Below are positions 1 through 8,362 of a stretch of 64,000 bases of DNA, piece after piece. Below the pieces are notes generated by a model. The model was not told the origin of the DNA and searched no databases. It saw only the letters and a list, made by a program, of their open reading frames with translations. Both the position numbers and the translations under genes were made by a program. This DNA is from Chloracidobacterium sp. (lineage in GTDB: Bacteria > Acidobacteriota > Blastocatellia > Pyrinomonadales > Pyrinomonadaceae), in the NCBI GenBank assembly GCA_016716365.1, contig JADJWM010000017.1:806001-870000 (forward strand), read 5' to 3'. How positions within the stretch are numbered: the first letter of the stretch is position 1; each line of letters starts with the position of its first letter.

Positions 1-568
1 CGATGAGGACCTTCGCCGCCGTCTGCAGGGCCTGAAAGAAAACAAGGGGCCGGAGCATCTTCACCGGATGCTTACACGGGTCGATCCGGATTCGGCCGGA
101 TCGCTGTTCCCGAGGGACTATGTCAGGGTGATCCGTGCACTCGAGGTCTATTTCCAAACAGGCGAGAAGCTCTCCGATCGGCGATCGGATCGGATGCCGC
201 CGCCTGAATTTGCGTCGCGGACGCAGATCTTCTTTCTTGAACCGCCCCGCGACGAGCTTTACCGGCGGATCGACGCCCGAACGGAGAACCATTTCGCGGC
301 CGGGCTCGTAGAGGAGGTCATCGCCTTAAGAACGGCGGGGATCGACGACCGAACGAACGCGCTCGGTTCGCATGGTTACCGTCGGGTCTGCGAGTATCTG
401 CGGGGCGAACGCACGCTGGCGAGCGCGCTGGAGAGGACAAAACAAGATGTCCGTAATTACGCGAAACGGCAGCTTACGTGGTTTCGGGCCGAGCCGAAAG
501 CCCGGCCCATCGCCGGGTTCGGGTTTGAGGAAAAGGCGCTTCGGGACGTGCTCGCCGGACGGGCCTAA
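1..568 (+). CDS. miaA: tRNA dimethylallyltransferase MiaA, C-terminal part (5' end outside window)
   Basis: MiaA transfers a dimethylallyl group to N6 of A37 in tRNAs that read UNN codons. The open frame enters from the window edge (first full codon at base 2), so about 188 C-terminal residues are visible of a usual ~300; the N-terminal P-loop is missing. Seen: the RVIRALEVY block followed by TGEKLS, the LYRRIDAR helix, and the C-terminal core ending KRQLTWFR, a family hallmark. The gene stops at 568 and hfq follows after a promoter-containing gap. A miaA-hfq neighbourhood is also known in proteobacteria. The internal ATG at 68 is not the true start. Confidence 0.95.
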   Translation, partial: DEDLRRRLQGLKENKGPEHLHRMLTRVDPDSAGSLFPRDYVRVIRALEVYFQTGEKLSDRRSDRMPPPEFASRTQIFFLEPPRDELYRRIDARTENHFAAGLVEEVIALRTAGIDDRTNALGSHGYRRVCEYLRGERTLASALERTKQDVRNYAKRQLTWFRAEPKARPIAGFGFEEKALRDVLAGRA

Positions 569-645
569 AGGGCTCGAAGCCGTGTAAATTATTTGAATGT
601 AAGGTTTATCAATGTACGAATTTAGTTCATCCTAAAAGAAAGTAC

Positions 646-673
646 TTGTTTGAGACCTTAATTCTGCTATAAT
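646..673 (+). promoter_or_regulatory. predicted sigma70-type promoter of hfq
   Basis: TTGTTT (646-651), a 16-base spacer, then a perfect TATAAT (668-673) preceded by TGC, an extended -10. Transcription would begin near 680, leaving about 35 bases of leader before the hfq ATG. The surrounding stretch is clearly AT-richer than the flanking genes. Hfq, tmk and holB could all be read from it. Confidence 0.6.
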
Positions 674-714
674 CTTTGGCGTAAGCGGAAAAGAAACCTC
701 ACACACGAAATGTT

Positions 715-939
715 ATGGAGAAACAAGCTGCCCAGAACATTCAAGATGCCTTTTTAAATTCGACTCGACGTGAAAAGGTAAGCGTGATCGTTCACCTTAT
801 TCCGGGTTCTACCCTTACGGGCAGGATCAAGAGCTTTGACAAATTTTCGGTGATGCTAGATGTTGGCGGACAGGATGTTTTGATTTTTAAGCACTCAATT
901 TCCACCATTTCTCAGGAGCGAAAATCCGAGTCGAATTAG
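715..939 (+). CDS. hfq: RNA chaperone Hfq
   Basis: Hfq forms a ring hexamer that binds small RNAs and AU-rich mRNA segments and helps them pair. The 74-residue product has the Sm1 region (from about residue 6, NIQDAFLNSTRREKVSV) and the Sm2 motif as FKHSIST near residues 58-65, matching the classical YKHAIST. Length is typical of short Hfq proteins that lack a long C-terminal tail. It sits 3' of miaA and 6 bases upstream of tmk, so tmk is probably cotranscribed. There is no strong Shine-Dalgarno before the ATG. The product has its own promoter candidate at 646-673. Confidence 0.93.
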   Translation: MEKQAAQNIQDAFLNSTRREKVSVIVHLIPGSTLTGRIKSFDKFSVMLDVGGQDVLIFKHSISTISQERKSESN

Positions 940-945
940 ATAATC

Positions 946-1596
946 TTGCGCGGAAAATTCATTACCTTTGAAGGGATCGATGGGAGCGGAAAATCGACCC
1001 AACTGCGGATGCTTGCGGGTGCGCTGCGCCAGCGGTCGATCGACCTGTTGACGACCTGCGAGCCGGGCGGGACGCCGCTTGGCCGGCGGCTGCGCGAGGC
1101 TTTTCTCGAGACCGAGGAAAATGTCGCCCCGATCGCCGAGCTGCTATTGTTCGCCGCGGACCGGGCCCAGCACGTCGAGGTCCTGATCAAGCCCTCGCTC
1201 GAAGCGGGCCGCATGGTGATATCGGACCGTTTTGCCGACGCCACGTTTGCCTATCAGGGAGCAGGCCGGGGCTTTCGCGAGAACACCGTCCGGCAGATCA
1301 TAAGGCTGGCAACCAACGGCCTGAAACCCGACCTGACACTCTTTTTCGATATCACGGTCGAGACCGCGCTCAATCGACTTCGGAGCCGTACGGAAGCCGG
1401 CGAACGCGTGAACCGGATGGACGCGGAGACAGCCGATTTTTACGGGCGTGTCAGGGCCGCGTACCTGGAGATCGCCGAGCAGGAGCCCAAACGATTCAAA
1501 GTGATCGACGCGAACGGTTCCCTTGAAGATATCCAGGCGAGGGTCCGTGAGCTCGTCGAACCGCTTGTAGCCGCCCGCGAAGAAGCAAAGGCCTGA
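946..1596 (+). CDS. tmk: thymidylate kinase
   Basis: Phosphorylates dTMP to dTDP with ATP for dTTP supply. The 216-residue protein has the P-loop GIDGSGKST (about residues 10-18), the ISDRF segment (DRx motif) and an arginine-containing LID region (RSRTEAGERVNRMD). It starts at TTG 946, chosen because this puts MRGKFITFEGIDG directly before the P-loop, as in the family; the TTG is 6 bases after the hfq stop. holB follows after 32 bases. The tmk-holB pairing is a common replication-related arrangement in bacteria. Confidence 0.95.
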   Translation: MRGKFITFEGIDGSGKSTQLRMLAGALRQRSIDLLTTCEPGGTPLGRRLREAFLETEENVAPIAELLLFAADRAQHVEVLIKPSLEAGRMVISDRFADATFAYQGAGRGFRENTVRQIIRLATNGLKPDLTLFFDITVETALNRLRSRTEAGERVNRMDAETADFYGRVRAAYLEIAEQEPKRFKVIDANGSLEDIQARVRELVEPLVAAREEAKA

Positions 1597-1628
1597 GAGA
1601 GGCCTATCCAACGGAATTTCCCGCAACT

Positions 1629-2669
1629 ATGTTCAAGGACATCCTAGGCAACGACGCGATCAAGGCCTCGCTGATCCGGCTGAATGCCGGCGGCCGGGTG
1701 CCGAACGCGATGATCTTCTCAGGTGCGGACGGCGTCGGTAAGAAGCTTTTCGCGTTCGAGCTGGCCCGCATCTTCGCGTGCAGCGAGCTTGTTAACGGCG
1801 AGGCGTGCGGAGCGTGCTCCGCGTGCAGGCGGATCGGGCCGATCGAGCTCCCGGAATCGACCGACAAAAATAAGGACAAATTCGCACGCGTCTTTTTCGG
1901 CGAGCATCTCGACGTGGGGATGGCCGCTGCATATAAGCGGTTCATCCTGGTCGATGCGATCCGGGACCTCGAGGCCCAAAGCAGATATAAGCCCTACGAA
2001 GCTCGGGCGCGGACCTTTGTCGTCGATGACGCGGACAGAATGAACGACGCGGCCTCGAACGCGCTGCTTAAAACGCTGGAAGAGCCTGCTGAAACGTCGC
2101 GAATAGTTCTTGTAACGTCGCGGCCCGCTGCACTTCTTCCGACGATCCGATCGCGGTGTCAGACGTTCAGGTTCGCACCGGTCGGGCGGGGGGAACTTGA
2201 ACGCTACCTGATCGAGAAGAGGTCGCTGGATACGGCCGACGCTGGGCTCGCCGCCAGCGTTTCGGAAGGCAGCGTAGGGACCGCGTTGACGTTGGATCTG
2301 CCTGATCTGCGCGAGCGCCGGTTACGGCTGGTCAACGTGCTCAAGGCCGCCTTTGAGGCCCGCGATGTTGTCGGCCTGCTGCGCACGTCGGAACTTCTGA
2401 ACGAAGCAAAGAACAAGGACAATCTCGAAGCCGAGTTGAAGATGCTGCTTACGCTCGTTAGGGACGCGTGGCTGATCGCGGCCACCGGGACCCACGAGAA
2501 TATCGTGCACGCGGACATTGCCGCAGACCTGTCAGCGATAGCTTCAGGTACGGACGCACGGTGTTTGGCGAGGGCGATGGACGAGATCGAAACGTTGCGT
2601 GCAGGCTTTGCGGTCAACGTTAACCGGAAGGTCGGGACGGACAACCTTTTCCTGAAGATGGCCGCGTGA
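1629..2669 (+). CDS. holB: DNA polymerase III delta' subunit
   Basis: Clamp-loader subunit of the replicative polymerase. Seen in the 346 residues: a P-loop-like GADGVGKK near residues 37-44, a four-cysteine zinc cluster (C..CGACSAC around residues 57-73), the LLKTLEEP segment and the SRC sensor-1 motif in TIRSRCQTFRF. In the family the delta' P-loop is often not catalytic. The C-terminal ~120 residues are helical and poorly conserved, as expected. It follows tmk closely and probably shares its transcript. Confidence 0.93.
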   Translation: MFKDILGNDAIKASLIRLNAGGRVPNAMIFSGADGVGKKLFAFELARIFACSELVNGEACGACSACRRIGPIELPESTDKNKDKFARVFFGEHLDVGMAAAYKRFILVDAIRDLEAQSRYKPYEARARTFVVDDADRMNDAASNALLKTLEEPAETSRIVLVTSRPAALLPTIRSRCQTFRFAPVGRGELERYLIEKRSLDTADAGLAASVSEGSVGTALTLDLPDLRERRLRLVNVLKAAFEARDVVGLLRTSELLNEAKNKDNLEAELKMLLTLVRDAWLIAATGTHENIVHADIAADLSAIASGTDARCLARAMDEIETLRAGFAVNVNRKVGTDNLFLKMAA

Positions 2670-2756
2670 GTCAATTTCCCGGGAACTTTCTCACATAATA
2701 AGTGTCTAATCGGGCGGCAAAGTCTGCTAATATCGCTTCAATAAGGAGATGCTGTT

Positions 2757-3743
2757 ATGAAACTTCGAGGTTTTGTTCTCGCAGGAGTGTTCGCGTTCTC
2801 GGCGACCTCATTCGGACAGGTCGAGCCGCCGCAGCCGCCTCGGGCACCGGCCAAGGTGCCGAGTCAGATCTCGGGCGGCGTGCTGAACGGCAAGGCGACT
2901 AGTCTTCCAAAGCCCGCTTATCCGCCCGCGGCGAAGGCCGTGAATGCCGAGGGAGCCGTTTCGGTGCAGGTACTGATCGACGAGAACGGCCAGGTCATCT
3001 CGGCAAACGCCGTTTCGGGCCATCCGTTGCTTCGTCCCGCCGCAGTAGAGGCGGCACGGGCGGCGACTTTCTCGCCGACGACGCTCTCGGGAAATCCGGT
3101 AAAGGTCTCGGGCGTGATCACGTATAACTTTGTCGGTGTAACGACGATGTCATCGATCGGCTTTGAGCTGGCAGTGGCTGAGCGGACCGGGAAGTTCGAG
3201 AAAAACCTGCATCCAAAGTCGCTGGCGGCGCGGCTGCCCGAGGATTGGACCGATGAGCGGGAAATTTTGGAAGACCTGGAATACGAGGCTCCGCCTCCAC
3301 CGCCGCCCGTCCCTGCGGCTCCGAAGCCGCCGGCGGACACCGAGAGACGGTTTACCATTAAGGGCTCGCCGGATCATACCGGCACCATGGTCGCGCCGTC
3401 GTATAACTTCGGAACGCTGACCGGAGAGGCTCGTGAGCAGGTCCGCAGTCTGCAGGCGAGTATTCGGAGCAATTTGGCGGGCGACCCGAAAAGCGAATGG
3501 CATTTCCGCGTCGGGAGCGCCCTCGGGAACCTGGTCGCCGAAGTGAACGACCCAAGCCGGACAAGCGTGAACACGTCGGAGATCGAGCTCTTAGCGGCGA
3601 CGGCACCGGGAGGTGCCAATCAGGCGTTGATCGACGGTTTAATTCGGCTGGCTGAGGATGCGAGGGCTTCGGACGGAAGCCAGGAAGCGAGGGACATGCT
3701 CGCCGCGTCGGCGAGAAGTCTTAAGAATCTGAGGGTGCAATAG
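2757..3743 (+). CDS. secreted protein with TonB C-terminal-type domain
   Basis: 328 residues. A signal peptide is present (MKLRGFVLAGVFAFSATSFGQ, cleavage around residue 20). A TonB_C-type fold spans about residues 52-125 (KPAYPPAAKAV, VSVQVLIDENGQV, RAATFSPT). After that come a helical linker, a proline-rich stretch (EAPPPPPPVP, about residues 173-190) and a C-terminal helical region of unknown function. True TonB carries this domain at its C terminus behind a membrane anchor, so this is a periplasmic relative and not the energy transducer. The start is supported by AAGGAG seven bases upstream. Role unknown. Confidence 0.75.
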   Translation: MKLRGFVLAGVFAFSATSFGQVEPPQPPRAPAKVPSQISGGVLNGKATSLPKPAYPPAAKAVNAEGAVSVQVLIDENGQVISANAVSGHPLLRPAAVEAARAATFSPTTLSGNPVKVSGVITYNFVGVTTMSSIGFELAVAERTGKFEKNLHPKSLAARLPEDWTDEREILEDLEYEAPPPPPPVPAAPKPPADTERRFTIKGSPDHTGTMVAPSYNFGTLTGEAREQVRSLQASIRSNLAGDPKSEWHFRVGSALGNLVAEVNDPSRTSVNTSEIELLAATAPGGANQALIDGLIRLAEDARASDGSQEARDMLAASARSLKNLRVQ

Positions 3744-3811
3744 CCGCCCGACGATCGCGTGAAGGTCCAGCGAACCTGACGGCATCGGCGATTAACTGGT
3801 AATATTGAGGG

Positions 3812-4351
3812 GTGCAGGAAACGAGCAGCAATTTCACTCCGCCCGCTCCATATTCGCGTCACCTGGCCGCCGCGGGCCTCGGCGTGATGGGATCGGTGTC
3901 GGGCCTCGTTTGGTTCTTTAACCCTTCGAATTTCAATTTTTTCCCGGTTTGCCCGCTGCTTAACCTGACCGGATTCGCGTGCCCCGGATGCGGGCTGACA
4001 CGCGGATTCCATGCATTATTCCACGGCGATTTAGCCACCGCGATGGACTATAACGCCCTCATCCCCGTGTTCATGCTGGTTTTTGGGCTCGTCGCGGTGT
4101 CGCTGGCGTCACTCGCGGTCCGTGGGAAGAGCCTGATCCGGCTCGAAGATTCGCCGAAATTGCTGATCGGGTTGTTTGTGCTGCTGGTCGGGTTTGGCGT
4201 GCTTAGAAATCTGCCGGTTTATCCGTTTACGTTTTTATCCAAGGATGGGGGGGGGGGGGGGGGGGGGGGCGGACGTTCTACCTTCAACGCAAAGACGCTG
4301 AAGAACCCTGTCGCTACCGCTCCCGGTTCCGACAGGACTTCCCGGTTCTGA
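3812..4351 (+). CDS. DUF2752 membrane protein with poly-glycine tail from a G homopolymer
   Basis: The 179-residue frame has the DUF2752 hallmark FACPGCGLTRGFHALFHGD (residues about 50-68), with three predicted membrane segments at about 20-40, 85-105 and 117-135. The family normally ends just after the last segment with a motif like NLPVYPFTF, found here near residue 140. The next codons run into 23 consecutive G (4247-4269), giving about nine glycines and then a 26-residue tail with no family resemblance. The tail is therefore doubtful: the real stop may be lost to slippage or assembly error. The gene ends directly against convergent ispG. Start codon is GTG. Function of the family is unknown. 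Confidence 0.75.
   Translation: MQETSSNFTPPAPYSRHLAAAGLGVMGSVSGLVWFFNPSNFNFFPVCPLLNLTGFACPGCGLTRGFHALFHGDLATAMDYNALIPVFMLVFGLVAVSLASLAVRGKSLIRLEDSPKLLIGLFVLLVGFGVLRNLPVYPFTFLSKDGGGGGGGGGRSTFNAKTLKNPVATAPGSDRTSRF
4247..4269 (+). repeat. 23-base G homopolymer at the end of the DUF2752 gene
   Basis: An uninterrupted run of 23 G on the plus strand, 83 bases before the ispG stop codon. It lies just after the conserved DUF2752 domain and sets the frame of the C-terminal tail. Any change in length other than by three alters that tail. Confidence 0.95.
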
Positions 4352-5461
4352 CTAGGTGATCTGGACGAGGGGTTTTTCGTCGATGATGGACTTGGCGGCG
4401 GAGCCTTCTTTTCGAAGGATCTCAACCTCTTTGACGAACTCTTCGACAATGTCGGCGCCGGCGACCCGACGCATCGGGACGCCGTCCTTAAAGATCATCC
4501 CAACGTTGCGGCCAAAGGTGATGCCTAGCTGAGAATCGTGAGCTTCGCCGGGCCCGTTGACGGCACAGCCCATTATGGAAAGATGGAGCGGTTCCTCGAC
4601 GTGTGCAAGGCGGCGTTCGACCTCGGTGACTATCTCGACGAAGTTATCGATGTCGAGCCGGCCGCAGGTCGGACAGGCGACCACGGTGACGCCGCGTTTG
4701 CGAAGCTCAAGTGATTTAAGGATCTCCCAGCCGACGCGCACCTCTTCGTGCGGCTCGGCTGCAAGCGAAACACGGATCGTGTCCCCGATGCCCTCGTGCA
4801 GGAGAATGCCGAGCCCAATGGCCGACTTGATCGTTCCGCCGAAGGGCGTTCCGGCCTCGGTCACGCCAAGGTGGAGCGGATAATCGACCTTCGTCGACAT
4901 CAGGCGATACGCCTCGACCATTCGGTTCACGTCGCTCGCCTTCAATGAAATTACGATGTCGCCAAAACCGAGGTCTTCGAGGATGCGGACGTGCCGCATG
5001 CCGCTCTCGACCATCGCCTCGGGCGTCGCGGTGCCGTATTTCTTGAGCAGGTCCTTTTCCAGCGAGCCGCCGTTGACGCCGATACGGATAGGCACCTTCT
5101 GCGCCTCGGCGGCACGCACCACCTCGCGCACCCGGTCGATATTTCCGATGTTGCCGGGATTTATCCGGAGCTTGTCGATGCCGGCGTCGAGCGCTTTCAA
5201 CGCAAGTTTGTAATGGAAATGAATGTCAGCGACGATCGGCACATCCGTGCGTTTGCGGATCTCGTACATCGCGGCAGCGGCATCATCATCGGGCACAGCG
5301 ATGCGCACGATCTCGCAACCCGCCTCGATCATTTCTTCTATCTGGCGGATCGTTCCGTCAACATCGGTCGTGTCGGTCTTGGTCATCGACTGGACCGAAA
5401 CGGGTGCCCCGCCGCCGATCTGGATGCCGCGGACCATCACCGCTTTTGAGACTCGCTTCAT
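4352..5461 (-). CDS. ispG: 4-hydroxy-3-methylbut-2-enyl diphosphate synthase
   Basis: IspG (GcpE) reduces MEcPP to HMBPP in the MEP isoprenoid pathway using a [4Fe-4S] cluster. The 369-residue length matches the bacterial form without the large plant insert. Seen: N-terminal GGGAPVSVQSMTKTDT substrate region, TIM-barrel segments such as VPIVADIHFHYKLAL and LRINPGNIG, and cluster cysteines in CPTCGRL and GCAVNGPGE. It is the last gene of the dxr-rseP-ispG series on the minus strand, separated from rseP by a repeat element. It converges with the DUF2752 gene and their stop codons are adjacent. Confidence 0.97.
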   Translation of the reverse strand: MKRVSKAVMVRGIQIGGGAPVSVQSMTKTDTTDVDGTIRQIEEMIEAGCEIVRIAVPDDDAAAAMYEIRKRTDVPIVADIHFHYKLALKALDAGIDKLRINPGNIGNIDRVREVVRAAEAQKVPIRIGVNGGSLEKDLLKKYGTATPEAMVESGMRHVRILEDLGFGDIVISLKASDVNRMVEAYRLMSTKVDYPLHLGVTEAGTPFGGTIKSAIGLGILLHEGIGDTIRVSLAAEPHEEVRVGWEILKSLELRKRGVTVVACPTCGRLDIDNFVEIVTEVERRLAHVEEPLHLSIMGCAVNGPGEAHDSQLGITFGRNVGMIFKDGVPMRRVAGADIVEEFVKEVEILRKEGSAAKSIIDEKPLVQIT

Positions 5462-5569
5462 AGAGAGTTGACAGAGTTACCGAGTTACAAAGTTACAGAG
5501 TTGTGGAGCTTGAAAGCAGGAAATTGCATTCCCACTCTGGAACTTCATAACTCTGCAACTCCGCAACTT
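5462..5569. repeat. short inverted-repeat element (REP-like) between rseP and ispG
   Basis: The whole rseP-ispG gap is occupied by it. The left half is built from 8-base steps of the type AGTTACAG (about 5465-5505). The right half ends with AACTCTGCAACTCCGCAACT (from 5550), which is an imperfect reverse complement of the left half, so the transcript can fold into a hairpin. The right end recurs base for base inside hisS (12116-12193). No reading frame with protein features is present. Confidence 0.75.
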
Positions 5570-6934
5570 CTAAAAGAACCGCGAAATATCCAGGAACAGC
5601 GTGAACACCATCAACAGAAGGATGATCCCGAGCCCGGCCATCTGGATCTTTTCGCGAAGAGCCAATGAAAGGGTCCGGCCGAACCAGGACATCACCTTTT
5701 CGATTCCGAGCATCATTATCTGCCCGCCGTCGAGCAGAGGTATCGGCAGAAGGTTAAAAATGCCGAGGTTCAGGCTGATGACGGCGAGGATGCCGAAAAG
5801 GCCGGCGAATCCAAGTTCGGTCACAACCTTCGAGATTATCTGGACGATCCCGACCGGGCCCGCAAGACCAGCGTCCCGAACGGACCGTTCGCCCGAAAAT
5901 AGCTGTCCGAAGACCTTGCCGGTCAAGCGAAGGATCCGAAGGTTCGATTCGACGGCGAAATTCGCCGCCCCGCCCAAGCCCACAGGCACGCGGGTAGAAA
6001 TGTTCGCCGCCGCAAAGCCGATACCGATGCGGTAAACACCATCGTCGTCAAGCTTCGCCGCGGTGGTGATCTCTTTGCGTTCGCCGTTCCGTTCGATGGT
6101 CAGAACCGCCGGAGCATCCTTGTTCTCGCGGATCTGGCTGCTAAGCTCCTGGCTGTTGCGGACGGTCGTCCCGTTGAATGCGATGACGCGGTCGCCCGGC
6201 TGCAGGCCAGACGCCGCGGCCGGTGCATCGGGCTTGATCGTGCCGACCTCGACCGGCTCGACGCCGACATCAGGCAGCAGGCCGATCTCGCCGATGCTGT
6301 TGCCGTCAAGCAATGTCTTTTTCGGTGTGATCACGAGCGGCAACATATGGCCGCCGCGGTCAACCGTCATTTGAACCTCGCGTTCGGGCGATATCAGAGC
6401 CTCGTCACGGATGCCTTCCCAGGTGGGATTCTCGATGCCATTGAAAGAGACAATGCGATCGCCGACCTTGACGCCGGCCGCCTCGGCTGCCCCGTCGGCG
6501 TTGACCACGCCGACCACGGGAGCGGGCATCGAGGGAACGCCGTACATCAGTGCACCCGCAAACGGTATCGCCAGTGCGAGCACGATGTTCATGAATGGCC
6601 CGCCGAGCATAACAAGAAATTTCTGCCATCGCGGGCGAAGCTCGTAGAGCTCCGAATCGGGAACTTTTTCCTGGTCGGACGACCCGCCTTCGAGCGGCGC
6701 CGTTACGTCATCACCGTAAAGTTTGACGTAGGCCCCCAAGGGGATCGCCGAGATCCGATAATCCGTGTGGCCGCGTTTGAAGCCCCAGATCCGCGGCCCC
6801 AGGCCGAAGAATGAATAGGCCTCGACACGCATTCCGAACAGCTTCGCGACGAGAAAATGGCCAAGCTCGTGGATATTTATCGCGATGCCGAGCACGAAGA
6901 TAACAGCTAAAATGACGATCAGAATGTCTGGCAT
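5570..6934 (-). CDS. rseP: RIP metalloprotease RseP (site-2 protease)
   Basis: Intramembrane zinc protease that cleaves membrane-anchored anti-sigma factors and leftover signal peptides. The 454-residue product shows HELGH at residues 22-26 in the first membrane helix, two PDZ domains (about 125-205 and 210-300) and the second metal-binding motif NLLPIPLLDGG near residue 400, followed by two membrane helices. It lies between dxr and ispG, an order common in bacteria. Its terminal stop lies at the edge of the repeat element. Confidence 0.95.
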   Translation of the reverse strand: MPDILIVILAVIFVLGIAINIHELGHFLVAKLFGMRVEAYSFFGLGPRIWGFKRGHTDYRISAIPLGAYVKLYGDDVTAPLEGGSSDQEKVPDSELYELRPRWQKFLVMLGGPFMNIVLALAIPFAGALMYGVPSMPAPVVGVVNADGAAEAAGVKVGDRIVSFNGIENPTWEGIRDEALISPEREVQMTVDRGGHMLPLVITPKKTLLDGNSIGEIGLLPDVGVEPVEVGTIKPDAPAAASGLQPGDRVIAFNGTTVRNSQELSSQIRENKDAPAVLTIERNGERKEITTAAKLDDDGVYRIGIGFAAANISTRVPVGLGGAANFAVESNLRILRLTGKVFGQLFSGERSVRDAGLAGPVGIVQIISKVVTELGFAGLFGILAVISLNLGIFNLLPIPLLDGGQIMMLGIEKVMSWFGRTLSLALREKIQMAGLGIILLLMVFTLFLDISRFF

Positions 6935-7003
6935 AATTCCAAAATAATATCGGGCAAAAACCGCCTTTCGGATTAGAACCTAAGGCCCGCAGAATCGTTG
7001 CAA

Positions 7004-8176
7004 TCAATTCGCCGCGGCGCCGACCCCGATCCTCATTATAGCGCGCGCACGGGCCCATTCGTCGGCGTCCAGGACCGCCTGAAGCGTCGAAGCCTCGGCC
7101 GGCGAATGTTCACTCATGACATCGCGGTTTATCGCGGCGATCCGGTTGAGTTTTATCCGGCCGTCGAGAAACGCGCGAACGGCGACCTCGTTTGCCGCGT
7201 TCAGCACGGCCGGCATCGTCCCGCCAGCCCGGATGGCATCGTAAGCCAGCCCAAGACATGGAAATCGGTCGAGGTCCGGCTCTTCAAAGGACAAATTCGC
7301 AAGCCCCGTGATATCAAGGGGTTGCAGGCAATTCTTCTTTCGGTCGGGGTACGTAAGCGCGTATTGGATCGGATGTTTCATATCCGTAACACCCATCTGG
7401 GCAATGATCGAACCGTCAACCATCTCGACCATCGAATGCACGACCGATTGCGGATGCACGACGACCTTTATCCGTTCCGGGCCGACGCCGAAAAGCCATT
7501 TTGCCTCGATCACTTCGAGCCCCTTATTCATGAGCGTGGCCGAATCGATGGTTATCTTTTCGCCCATGTCCCAGTTCGGGTGGTCGAGAGCCTGCTCACG
7601 GGTCGCGCTTTCGATCTCCTCCTTAGTTTTCGTACGGAACGGCCCGCCCGATGCGGTAAGGATCAGACGGCGGACCTCGTCGAGACGCTCACCGCGAAGG
7701 CATTGGTGGATGGCGTTGTGCTCGCTGTCGACCGGAAGAAGCCTTGCCCCGCTTTTCGCGGCCGCTGCCGTCATAAGCTCGCCCGCCATAACGAGAGTTT
7801 CCTTATTCGCAAGAGCGATCTGCTTCCCGGCTTCGATGGCACGGAGTGTCGGCACGAAGCCCACGGAGCCGACGGTCGCGGACACGACGATCTCGGCCTC
7901 CGGATGCGTGGCGACAGCGATCAGGCCGTCGCGGTTGAGTTCGATGCGGGGTTCGGCGACTCCACGGCCGGCCAATTCGGAACGAAGCTCACGGGCGCAT
8001 TCGCTGTCGTCGCAAGACACCAAATCGGGTTTAAACTTCTCTATCTGGTCGGCAAAGAGCGACATATTCCGCCCCGCTGCCATCGCGACGACGCGGAGAT
8101 CGCCCAAATGTTCGACCACGCGCAGAGTGTTTCTGCCAATTGAACCCGTTGAGCCAAGGATCGATATACCCTTCAT
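7004..8176 (-). CDS. dxr: 1-deoxy-D-xylulose 5-phosphate reductoisomerase
   Basis: Second MEP-pathway enzyme, converting DXP to MEP with NADPH. The N terminus MKGISILGSTGSIG gives the NADPH-binding loop, so the ATG at 8176 is preferred over an in-frame start 30 bases further upstream at 8206, which would add a ten-residue extension not typical of the family. Other conserved blocks: ALANKETLVMAGE, PVDSEHNAIHQCL, TASGGPFR and ITIDSATLMNKGLEVIEA, which hold the metal and substrate residues. About 390 residues. It is the first gene of the minus-strand dxr-rseP-ispG set. Confidence 0.96.
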   Translation of the reverse strand: MKGISILGSTGSIGRNTLRVVEHLGDLRVVAMAAGRNMSLFADQIEKFKPDLVSCDDSECARELRSELAGRGVAEPRIELNRDGLIAVATHPEAEIVVSATVGSVGFVPTLRAIEAGKQIALANKETLVMAGELMTAAAAKSGARLLPVDSEHNAIHQCLRGERLDEVRRLILTASGGPFRTKTKEEIESATREQALDHPNWDMGEKITIDSATLMNKGLEVIEAKWLFGVGPERIKVVVHPQSVVHSMVEMVDGSIIAQMGVTDMKHPIQYALTYPDRKKNCLQPLDITGLANLSFEEPDLDRFPCLGLAYDAIRAGGTMPAVLNAANEVAVRAFLDGRIKLNRIAAINRDVMSEHSPAEASTLQAVLDADEWARARAIMRIGVGAAAN

Positions 8177-8362
8177 AAATGAAGCCCGAATCTTAAAGAT
8201 TAGCATATCGGGAACCCGTGTGGTACGGGGCTTGCGGCGATATAGGGTGCAATCCGAACTTGTGTATCGCTACGATGCACTTTTGCCGGCGGCCAAATCG
8301 GCCGGACCGGTATCTCGCCCAGTCTGGACGTGCAGATCTTACTGAATTAAAGGAGAAATGCT

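Noticed and set aside
936..1244. 102-residue minus-strand frame inside tmk
   Set aside because: It lies antisense to a clear tmk and has no features of its own; a typical high-GC shadow frame.
5468..5668. 66-residue plus-strand frame in the rseP-ispG gap
   Set aside because: It consists of the repeat element and antisense rseP sequence; its NSATPQL resemblance to HisS reflects the shared repeat, not a gene.
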